Source: Deltaproteobacteria bacterium (GTDB taxonomy: Bacteria; Desulfobacterota_B; Binatia; Bin18). Taken from it: a stretch of DNA of 5,095 nt. The notes below the pieces were generated by a model. It ran no database searches and was not told the origin of the DNA. It saw only the letters and a list, made by a program, of their open reading frames with translations. Shown piece after piece: positions 1 to 5,095 of this stretch. Numbering within the stretch: position 1 is the first letter of the stretch; every line of letters starts with the position of its first letter. The stretch is taken from NCBI GenBank assembly GCA_012271025.1, contig JAAXHF010000312.1:1-5095 (forward strand), in the 5' to 3' direction. A program made the position numbers and the translations under genes.

Positions 1-1045
1 GGTGCGGAAAGTCCGAGGCCCAGAAGAATTTGTCCGCTCCGACAAAATCGACCACGTGCCCGAAGGCTTTTTCGTCCGGGTCACCCGACACCCAGCACTG
101 CCGATAGAAATAATGGCTCGGCTTCTCTTTGAGCGGTACCGACTCGCCCAGCGGGCTGTCATACACGGCGTCCATGCGGTTGAGCAGATAGCCGGCCCAG
201 CCCGCCCCGGACTCCAGCACAACGACTTTGACCCTGGGGAACTTGTCGAACAGGCCGTACTGGAACAGGGCCGTAAACGCCTGCAGGGGACCCTGCCCGC
301 CGTGGACATTGAAGTGCCACAGCGCCCATTTCTGCATATCGCGGAAGCGCTGGTGGACCCGTTTGGCCGGCGGCTCGCCGCTGGGGTGAATGCCGACCGG
401 CACGTCCAGCTCCTGAGCCTTGGCCCAGAAGGGGTCGTAATCCGGGTGGGCGTGCGACTTGTTGGTCGGCGTAAAAGGGACAAAAAAGGCGCCCCTGGCG
501 CCGCTGGTGACCGCCCGTTCGAGCTCGCGCGCCGCCTCCTGGGGGTCGCCAAAGGAAATATGGGCAATGGGCACGAGGCGGCCGTCCGAGTCGGAGCAGA
601 AGTCCACCACCCAGCGGTTGTAGGCCCGCGCGTAGGCGGCCTGCAACTCCAGGTCGTCCACATCTTCGGTTTCCCAGGCCAGCCCCAGGGTCGGATAAAT
701 GATGGCTTTGTCCAGACCGTCCCGGTCAAGCAGCGCGACCCGCTCCTTGGGGTCCATCGAGCCAAACGGCGCCTCGCCCACATAGGTCTTGTCGGGGTGG
801 GGTTTGAGTTCGTCGCCGCTCTTGCCCATGGCGCCCGACTGGCCGAGCTGGCCGGGACGACGATACTTGGACGGTCCCCCGCCGATTTCCAGGATTTCCA
901 GTCCGTCCCGATCTTTGCTGATACGGATCGCCCGGTCTCGATACTGGGCTTCCATGTACTTCTCCCACACATCGGGCGGCTCAAGAATATGGCCGTCGGC
1001 GTCAATCGCGCCGGAATACGGAAAACGCTCAGATGCTGTTGTCAT
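1..1045 (-). CDS. Amidohydrolase-2 family (ACMSD-like TIM-barrel) metal-dependent hydrolase, 3' end cut by window edge
   Basis: The minus-strand frame starts at ATG 1045 and stays open for 348 codons to the left edge, so the C-terminus is missing; full-length relatives are usually somewhat longer (about 370-400 residues). The start is supported by a strong AAAGGAGGA site just upstream. Visible family marks are an N-terminal DADGHILEP motif (D17, H19, E22), a GIHPSG strand-end histidine (H220), an NVHGG segment (H248), the FDKFPRVKVVVLESGAGW block (E278) and ASDFPH (D345) at the edge. In this family (PF04909; ACMSD, gamma-resorcylate decarboxylase and many uncharacterised hydrolases) the N-terminal motif, the central His and the late Asp bind the catalytic metal. 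No signal peptide is seen, so it is probably cytoplasmic. It lies 75 bp downstream of the dioxygenase gene on the same strand, which suggests an operon. The family call is firm. The reaction (hydrolysis or decarboxylation) and substrate are unknown, and replacement of the ACMSD catalytic His by Glu argues against true ACMSD activity. Confidence 0.9.
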   Translation of the reverse strand, partial: MTTASERFPYSGAIDADGHILEPPDVWEKYMEAQYRDRAIRISKDRDGLEILEIGGGPSKYRRPGQLGQSGAMGKSGDELKPHPDKTYVGEAPFGSMDPKERVALLDRDGLDKAIIYPTLGLAWETEDVDDLELQAAYARAYNRWVVDFCSDSDGRLVPIAHISFGDPQEAARELERAVTSGARGAFFVPFTPTNKSHAHPDYDPFWAKAQELDVPVGIHPSGEPPAKRVHQRFRDMQKWALWHFNVHGGQGPLQAFTALFQYGLFDKFPRVKVVVLESGAGWAGYLLNRMDAVYDSPLGESVPLKEKPSHYFYRQCWVSGDPDEKAFGHVVDFVGADKFFWASDFPH

Positions 1046-1070
1046 GGGTCTCCTCCTTTGTCCGAAACAT
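1029..1070 (-). other. Possible 13-codon upstream ORF overlapping the amidohydrolase-2 start
   Basis: On the minus strand an ATG at 1070 opens a 13-codon frame (MFRTKEETHDNSI) that ends at TGA 1031-1029, inside the first codons of the amidohydrolase gene but in another frame. A purine-rich AGGAGGGGG stretch (1088-1080) lies 9 nt upstream of this ATG. The frame contains the Shine-Dalgarno site of the main gene. It could be a leader peptide for coupling, or a chance ORF; with a sequence this short the latter is more likely. Confidence 0.15.
1049..1059 (-). promoter_or_regulatory. Ribosome binding site of the amidohydrolase-2 gene
   Basis: On the minus strand the bases read AAAGGAGGAGA. The GGAGG core ends 6 nt before the ATG at 1045, which is ideal spacing and fixes that start. 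A strong independent site means this gene need not rely on translational coupling with the dioxygenase gene 75 bp upstream. Confidence 0.8.
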
Positions 1071-1120
1071 ACAGCTCTTCCCCCTCCTGTAGCACGCTCG
1101 GGACGCCAAAAGAAAGAGAT

Positions 1121-2266
1121 TTACACCAGGTGGGCCAGGGTCCGCTCGGAGTGCTTTTTCAGGGAAACGGTGAAAGGGGTGCCGCCGGTTCCGACCTGGG
1201 CCGTTGTGTCGGCCTGACCGGGCTGGAGGATGTATCTGGCGGCGTAGTCGAGGTGGAGCTGGCGGAACTCGGCCAGGGCCTGAACGCTTTCGTTGTACGC
1301 CTCGCGCAGTGCGGGGGCGCTGAAGCGGTGCCGGTAGACGTAGTCCCGAATCGCCGGACCGCGCTCAAGGCGGACAATACAGGCACGGTCCTGGACCGGC
1401 ATGTAGTCGCGCAGTTCCAGCAGGTAGGCGCGCATGGCGTCCCTTTCGTGTCGGATGCCGAGGGCCGCGTCAAAGGCGTACAGCACGCTGCTCTGGGCGC
1501 CCGTCTCGCCGCGGAACTGCTGGGGCTGGCCTTTGTAGGCTGCCACGCCGTCGTAGTACATGCCGTGGGGCAGGCCGGGGTTGTTTTTCCAGCCGAACAT
1601 GTACGGCCGCACCCGGTGGTAGTAGGTGTCAGGCTGGCAGCGCTCCGGCATACGCCGCAGCAGGGCCTGCATGGTCCGCAGGCTTGCGGCCAGCTCAAGC
1701 AGGCAGCCGGCCACGCCCTGGCTGTCCTGCCGCAGCACGGCCTGTTGGGCCGGGGAGAGGGCTGACAGGCCGCGTCCGGCCGCAGCCTCGATATGCACGT
1801 GCAGGGTGACGAACCACTCCTCGTCCATGCCGCCCAGAAAATTCTGAATCATGGCCAGATTGCCGACCGCGATCGGGCCATGTGGGTCGAGGCGACGCCA
1901 GTTGTGCAGCGTCTGCGAGGCGTAGGTCAGCATCGGCGGCCGGCCGAGCCGGGTCGCCAGCCCGTGCCAGGCCACGGCCAGGGGCGCGGGCAGCCGGGTG
2001 GCGATGGGCCGGTCGGGCGCGAACACGTACAGATTGGCCATGAACGACACCATGCTCATGGCCCGCTCAGCCTCCCGTTCGGTGCGCAGGGCGGCCAGGG
2101 GAAACGGGGGCAGGCGCTCCAGGGTCGGGCGGAGAGCGGTGTTCAGGGCCAGCTTGGACAGGTCCTGGGCGACCGCTTCCCACTCTCCGCAGGGCTCGGG
2201 CAGGCGGATGAGCGGGTCGGGGGTGGGCAGGAAACCCCGCGAAAAATCTCGGTCTGGTGCGGTCAT
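1121..2266 (-). CDS. Indoleamine 2,3-dioxygenase (IDO) family heme dioxygenase
   Basis: The complete 381-residue protein is close to the usual IDO length of about 400. IDO enzymes insert both atoms of O2 across the indole C2-C3 bond of L-tryptophan or related indoles, giving N-formylkynurenine. From memory it lines up with human IDO1 throughout: PPMLTYASQTLHNWRRLDP (110-128), MDEEWFVTLHVHIEAAA (147-163), YYHRVRPYMFGWKNNP (215-230), the glycine/serine loop TGAQSSVLYAFDAALGI (255-271), FRQLHLDYAARYIL (334-347) and GTGGT (359-363). H338 corresponds to the proximal heme ligand (human H346) and R220 to the substrate-carboxylate arginine (R231). T154 stands at the human S167 position, Y215/Y216 at F226/F227, and E150/W151 at F163/F164. 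There is no signal peptide or membrane segment, so it is cytosolic. The ATG at 2266 has only a weak upstream purine run (AAAGAA), and no better in-frame start is visible just upstream. It is divergent from the 2379 gene and is followed on the same strand by the amidohydrolase-2 gene. The main alternative is another IDO/TDO-superfamily enzyme of secondary metabolism such as a PrnB-like protein, but the IDO signature fits better. Confidence 0.93.
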   Translation of the reverse strand: MTAPDRDFSRGFLPTPDPLIRLPEPCGEWEAVAQDLSKLALNTALRPTLERLPPFPLAALRTEREAERAMSMVSFMANLYVFAPDRPIATRLPAPLAVAWHGLATRLGRPPMLTYASQTLHNWRRLDPHGPIAVGNLAMIQNFLGGMDEEWFVTLHVHIEAAAGRGLSALSPAQQAVLRQDSQGVAGCLLELAASLRTMQALLRRMPERCQPDTYYHRVRPYMFGWKNNPGLPHGMYYDGVAAYKGQPQQFRGETGAQSSVLYAFDAALGIRHERDAMRAYLLELRDYMPVQDRACIVRLERGPAIRDYVYRHRFSAPALREAYNESVQALAEFRQLHLDYAARYILQPGQADTTAQVGTGGTPFTVSLKKHSERTLAHLV

Positions 2267-2281
2267 GGTTCTTTGTGCGCG

Positions 2282-2310
2282 TTGACGACAGCCTGTCGAT
2301 CTCCTACAAG
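2282..2310 (+). promoter_or_regulatory. Candidate sigma70-type promoter for the deacylase-like gene
   Basis: TTGACG (2282-2287, five of six matches to the -35 consensus) is followed after 17 bp by TACAAG (2305-2310, four of six to the -10 consensus). Transcription would start near 2317 and leave a leader of about 60 nt before the ATG at 2379. It sits in the 112-bp divergent intergenic region, where a promoter is expected. I found no comparably good promoter for the leftward dioxygenase gene there. The match is by eye only. Confidence 0.4.
2286..2298. repeat. 13-bp operator-like inverted repeat in the divergent promoter region
   Basis: CGACAG and CTGTCG (2286-2291 and 2293-2298) form a perfect 6-bp inverted repeat around a single central base. 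It overlaps the end of the candidate -35 box and lies 20 bp from the dioxygenase ATG. A dyad in this place could bind a dimeric regulator controlling both divergent genes. No regulator gene lies in the window, and a repeat this short can arise by chance. Confidence 0.35.
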
Positions 2311-2364
2311 GGTGGTGGGGTACATCCTGGTATCATCTCCTCCCCGCCCGCAGCAACAACCAAT

Positions 2365-2372
2365 AAGGAGGG
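2365..2372 (+). promoter_or_regulatory. Ribosome binding site of the deacylase-like gene
   Basis: AAGGAGGG, with its GGAGG core (2367-2371) 7 nt before the ATG at 2379, is a near-consensus Shine-Dalgarno sequence and settles that start codon. Confidence 0.85.
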
Positions 2373-2378
2373 TTCTTT

Positions 2379-4124
2379 ATGGCAGAGTATGATCTGTTAA
2401 TCAAAAACGGCACGATCGTCGACGGCTTACGCACGCCCGCGTACCGTGGAGATCTGGCCATCCGCAACGGCAAGATCGCGGCGATGGGGAATATCACCGG
2501 CGACGCGACGCGTGTCATTGACGCCACCGGCTGCGTAGTGGCGCCCGGCTTCATGGACATCCACACCCACTACGACGCGGCCCTGACCGGCTGGGACCCC
2601 TACGCCACGCTGTCCGGCTGGCACGGGGTGACGAGTGTGGCCATCGGTAACTGTGGCTTTGGCTTTGCCCCGGTCCGGCCCGAGGACCAGGAGCGGGCGA
2701 TGCTGCGCATGGAGCGCACCGAGACCATCCCGCTGTCCATCATGCAGGCCTCGATGCGCTGGGACTGGGAGACCTTTCCCGAGTTTCTGGACAGCCTGGA
2801 ACGCAACAAGGTCGGGGTGAATACCGCCTCGCTGGTGCCCTACTCGCCGCTGCGCGCCTGGGTCATGGGCAATGAGGCGGCCCGCGACCCCGATTACAAA
2901 GCGAGCTCGGACCAGGTCGCGCGCATCAAGCACGTGTTGCGCGAAGCCCTGCAGGCCGGCGGCTTCGGTTTTTCGGGTTCGTTCAGCATGTCCAACCGGG
3001 ACTATGACGGCGGCTATCTGCCGACCCAGGTCGCGCCCCGGGAAGAACTCCTGGAAATGGCCGAGGTCATGCGCGAGTTCAACCGCGGTTCGATTGAGTG
3101 GACCATGGGCTCGGCCCTGCAGGGCCTGGGGCTGGATTTCCTGCTGGAGCTGGCCAAGACCAGCGGTCGGCCGGTGAACTGGAACGCCATCGTGTCCGAC
3201 TCCAACAACCCCGACGGCTGGCGCAAGCAGCTGGCCTGGAGTGAGCAGGCCTACCGTGAGGCGATTGTCCTGCCGGTCGATATCTGCGTGCCGATCGAGC
3301 GCGATTTCACCCTGGAGACCATGGGCCTGTTCGACCAGCTGCCGGCCTGGAATGAGGCCACCGTGGGTACGCTCGAAGAGCGCAAGGCCAAACTGGCCGA
3401 CCCGGCCCGGCGTCCGGCGCTGCGCCAGGATATGGAGAAGCGGCGGCGCATGATCGTCCCGTCCAAGGACAGCGACGGCGAGCAGGGCCAGGTGGGCATG
3501 ATCAACTGGCAGGCGACGGTCATCGACGATGTTCACCTGGAGAAGAACGAGCCGCTGCGGGGCAAGACCATCGCCCAGCTGGCTCAGGAGCAGGGCAAGC
3601 ATCCGGTCGATGCCATGCTGGATCTGGCGGTTGAGGAAGACCTCCAGACCGAGTTCGCCATGCAGGACTCGCTCAACAGCGATGAGGACTCCGTGGGTCA
3701 GATCCTCAAACACCCGCTGACCCTGATCGGCGCCTCGGACGGCGGCGCGCACACCAAGTTCCTGACCCTGGGCCGCTACCCGACCCACTTCCTGGCCCAC
3801 TGGATTCGCGACAAGCAGATCATGAGCCTGGAAGAGGCGCACTGGCGGCTGTCGACCATGCTGGGCTGGGCCATCGGCATCCGCGACCGTGGCTGGCTGC
3901 GCGAAGACATGCCGGCCGACATCGTGGTCTACGATCTGGAAAAGCTCCGGGTACTGCCGATGGAGACCATCACCGACCTGCCCAACAACGACTGGCGACG
4001 GGTGCAGAAGGCCGACGGCTATCGCTACACGATCGTCAACGGCCAGATTACCTTTGAGGGCCAGAAGTGTACCGGCGCACTGCCGGGCAAGGTTCTGCGC
4101 AGCTACGACATGGCTGCGGCCTAG
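2379..4124 (+). CDS. Amidohydrolase-3 family protein, N-acyl-D-amino-acid deacylase-like
   Basis: The complete 581-residue protein begins with the small beta-sandwich strands typical of the family (DLLIKNGTIVDG, residues 5-16; APGFMDIHTHYD, 55-66). It continues with NCGFGFAPVRP (91-101) and ends with SDGGAHT (453-459) and the closing sandwich DIVVYD (514-519). H62 and H64 form the HxH metal motif, C92 matches the metal-bridging cysteine of D-aminoacylases, and D454 is the catalytic Asp. Characterised relatives remove the acyl group from N-acyl-D-amino acids in the cytoplasm; they are nearer 480-500 residues, so this one is long. It has no histidine between residues 186 and 385, so the two further zinc histidines of Alcaligenes D-aminoacylase (H220, H250) have no obvious counterparts; the likely matching stretches read SIEWTMGSA and PVNWNAIVSD. 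No signal peptide is seen. It is transcribed divergently from the dioxygenase gene and convergently with the transporter gene. The superfamily is firm, but the substrate is unknown: D-aminoacylase is only the nearest characterised name. Confidence 0.88.
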   Translation: MAEYDLLIKNGTIVDGLRTPAYRGDLAIRNGKIAAMGNITGDATRVIDATGCVVAPGFMDIHTHYDAALTGWDPYATLSGWHGVTSVAIGNCGFGFAPVRPEDQERAMLRMERTETIPLSIMQASMRWDWETFPEFLDSLERNKVGVNTASLVPYSPLRAWVMGNEAARDPDYKASSDQVARIKHVLREALQAGGFGFSGSFSMSNRDYDGGYLPTQVAPREELLEMAEVMREFNRGSIEWTMGSALQGLGLDFLLELAKTSGRPVNWNAIVSDSNNPDGWRKQLAWSEQAYREAIVLPVDICVPIERDFTLETMGLFDQLPAWNEATVGTLEERKAKLADPARRPALRQDMEKRRRMIVPSKDSDGEQGQVGMINWQATVIDDVHLEKNEPLRGKTIAQLAQEQGKHPVDAMLDLAVEEDLQTEFAMQDSLNSDEDSVGQILKHPLTLIGASDGGAHTKFLTLGRYPTHFLAHWIRDKQIMSLEEAHWRLSTMLGWAIGIRDRGWLREDMPADIVVYDLEKLRVLPMETITDLPNNDWRRVQKADGYRYTIVNGQITFEGQKCTGALPGKVLRSYDMAAA

Positions 4125-4149
4125 GAGCCGTCACGCCTGCGTCCATCCC

Positions 4150-5095
4150 CTACGTCGCTTCCAGCCGGATGGGGCGTTGGGGGTGGACTCCCAACCAAAA
4201 CAGAGAGGCCACGGCCGCCAGCCCGGCGGCCGTGTACAGCGCGCTGTCCCAGCCGTAGTGCTGGGCCAGCAGCGGAGTGAGGGTTGGCGACAGCGTCCCA
4301 CCCAGATTGCCGCCCATGTTCATGAAGCCGCCCAGCGTGCCGGCGTAGGTTTTTGCCAGGTCAATCGTTGTGGCAAAGTAGGCCGCCACCCCCAAAAACA
4401 GGGTCCCCGCGCCCAGCGCCAGGAAGAGCACGGCCAGGTAGGGGTTGGTCACGCTGGCACTGATAGCGATCAATCCGGCGGTCAGCAGCATGCTGACAAA
4501 CCCGACCCCACAGCGTCCGACGCGTTTGCCAAAGCGCTGGCTCAGGCGGTCGGTCAGCCAGCCGCCGAACGGCGCGCCTATCGCCCCGGCCACAAACGGC
4601 GCCATGCCGTACAGCCCGCCGCTCTCGACCGAAAAATTCAGTACGTTGACCAGGTACAGGTAGAACCACGACAGATAGATGTAGCCGATATAGCCGAGTA
4701 CGGTGTAGGCGGCGGTCATCAGCCACAGGCTCGGACAGCTGAGCAGCGCCCGCCACGGAACCGGGCCGAACGCCGGCCCGGCATCCTCGGGTTCATCTTC
4801 GGGCTCTTCCCGTTCAGCCGCCGATGCCGGGGCAATATACTCCCGCTCTGCGGCATTGACCCACGGGTGCTGCTCGGGCCGGTCGCGAACCAGCCAGTAC
4901 CACACCAGGGCCAGGACGATGCCGACGGCGCCGGCAATATAAAAGGCCGCCCGCCAGCCCCAGGTGACCATCACCCAGACAATGAAGGGCGGCGTCAGCG
5001 CCCCGCCCAGCGAGCTGCCGCTGACCGTAATGCCGACCGCCAGACCGCGTTCCCGGGCCGCAGCCCAGTTGGCGATCACCCGGTTGCCGTTCGGC
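4150..5095 (-). CDS. MFS transporter, anion:cation symporter type, N-terminus beyond the window
   Basis: The frame ends at TAG 4152-4150 and stays open to the right edge. It reads PNGNR before a GTG codon at 5079 that is almost certainly internal, since RVIANW and ERGLAVGI are the conserved TM4-TM5 linker of this family. About 314 residues are visible, and roughly 100 (TM1-4) are missing compared with a typical 420-440. Counting from the codon at 5079, eight hydrophobic segments are seen: 12-38, 43-63, 111-141, 155-175, 190-208, 212-237, 247-271 and 278-297, corresponding to TM5-12. RDRPEQHPWVNAAEREYI (65-82), opening the central cytoplasmic loop, is typical of the ACS group (hexuronate, phthalate, galactonate and similar carboxylates). 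The same loop carries a strongly acidic stretch (EREEPEDEPEDA, 89-100). GGWLTDRLSQRFGKRVGR (172-189) is the motif-A-like loop after TM8. It is an inner-membrane secondary transporter, probably importing an organic anion with a cation; the substrate cannot be read from the sequence. It converges on the deacylase-like gene with a 25-bp gap. Confidence 0.88.
   Translation of the reverse strand, partial: PNGNRVIANWAAARERGLAVGITVSGSSLGGALTPPFIVWVMVTWGWRAAFYIAGAVGIVLALVWYWLVRDRPEQHPWVNAAEREYIAPASAAEREEPEDEPEDAGPAFGPVPWRALLSCPSLWLMTAAYTVLGYIGYIYLSWFYLYLVNVLNFSVESGGLYGMAPFVAGAIGAPFGGWLTDRLSQRFGKRVGRCGVGFVSMLLTAGLIAISASVTNPYLAVLFLALGAGTLFLGVAAYFATTIDLAKTYAGTLGGFMNMGGNLGGTLSPTLTPLLAQHYGWDSALYTAAGLAAVASLFWLGVHPQRPIRLEAT
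4210..4234. repeat. Perfect GC-rich hairpin inside the 3' end of the transporter gene, 86 bp past the deacylase stop
   Basis: CACGGCCGCC (4210-4219) and GGCGGCCGTG (4225-4234) form a perfect 10-bp inverted repeat with a 5-nt loop. It lies within transporter codons for an alanine-rich part of TM12. No U-tract follows on either strand, so it is not a standard intrinsic terminator. It may stabilise or slow the plus-strand transcript that reads past the stop at 4124, or simply reflect GC-rich alanine codons. Confidence 0.45.
4236..4247. repeat. 12-bp perfect palindrome next to the hairpin
   Basis: ACAGCGCGCTGT is its own reverse complement and begins one base after the 10-bp stem at 4210-4234. 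It is within the transporter coding sequence. With no known protein-binding site of this sequence that I can name, it is recorded only as a structural oddity. Confidence 0.3.

Noticed and set aside
1..1045. Calling the leftmost gene ACMSD of the kynurenine pathway because it follows an IDO gene
   Set aside because: The HxH motif is DxH, and the ACMSD catalytic His position is Glu (ESGAGW). The family also includes many unrelated hydrolases, so the specific name is not supported.
2..1765. A 587-codon plus-strand open frame running across the left third of the window
   Set aside because: It is antisense to both the amidohydrolase-2 and IDO genes, which have clear family motifs. Its translation shows no recognisable domain, and it crosses their intergenic gap. 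Long stop-free antisense frames are common in GC-rich coding DNA.
1793..2392. A 199-codon plus-strand open frame spanning the start of the IDO gene and the intergenic region
   Set aside because: It overlaps the strongly supported IDO coding region in antisense, and its end overlaps the start of the deacylase-like gene. Nothing in its translation is recognisable.
2427..3842. A 471-codon minus-strand open frame inside the deacylase-like gene
   Set aside because: It is a mirror of the well-supported plus-strand gene, its translation is rich in Arg, Gly, His and Val with no family motif, and no ribosome binding site stands out.
4761..4781. A 7-bp GC inverted repeat with a 7-nt loop (CCGGGCC ... 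GGCCCGG) in the transporter gene
   Set aside because: It is a short, purely G/C stem in GC-rich coding DNA, in the middle of a gene with no U-tract, so chance is sufficient.
4150..5079. GTG at 5079 as the true start of the transporter
   Set aside because: The frame continues upstream with conserved family residues (PNGNR before VIANW), and a start there would remove the first four membrane helices. It is an internal valine codon.

Overview
The window is GC-rich bacterial chromosomal DNA. Genes are tightly packed, codons mostly end in G or C, and two of the genes have strong Shine-Dalgarno sites. No mobile element, RNA gene, CRISPR array or tandem repeat is visible. The gene content (a bacterial indoleamine 2,3-dioxygenase, two amidohydrolase-superfamily enzymes and an MFS organic-anion type transporter) suits a metabolically versatile, probably environmental, high-GC bacterium. 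The phylum cannot be fixed from sequence reading alone.

Layout: (1) 1-1045, minus strand: an amidohydrolase-2 (ACMSD-like TIM barrel) enzyme whose C-terminus runs off the left edge. (2) 1121-2266, minus strand: a complete indoleamine 2,3-dioxygenase (IDO) family heme protein, 75 bp upstream of gene 1 and probably cotranscribed with it. (3) 2267-2378: a 112-bp divergent intergenic region with a candidate sigma70-type promoter for the plus strand and a 13-bp operator-like palindrome overlapping its -35 box. (4) 2379-4124, plus strand: an amidohydrolase-3 / N-acyl-D-amino-acid deacylase-like protein of 581 residues. (5) 4150-5095, minus strand: an MFS transporter of the anion:cation symporter type, converging on gene 4 with a 25-bp gap. 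Its N-terminus lies beyond the right edge.

How they may work together (inference): IDO would open the pyrrole ring of tryptophan or another indole to give an N-formyl aryl amide. The flanking amidohydrolases could hydrolyse or further process amide or ring-opened products, and the MFS protein could import an organic acid substrate. No known kynurenine-pathway gene other than the IDO is present, so this is a hypothesis about a small ring-opening catabolic locus, not a demonstrated pathway. Both amidohydrolases depart from the best-known members of their families at expected metal or catalytic positions, so their substrates should not be copied from database names.
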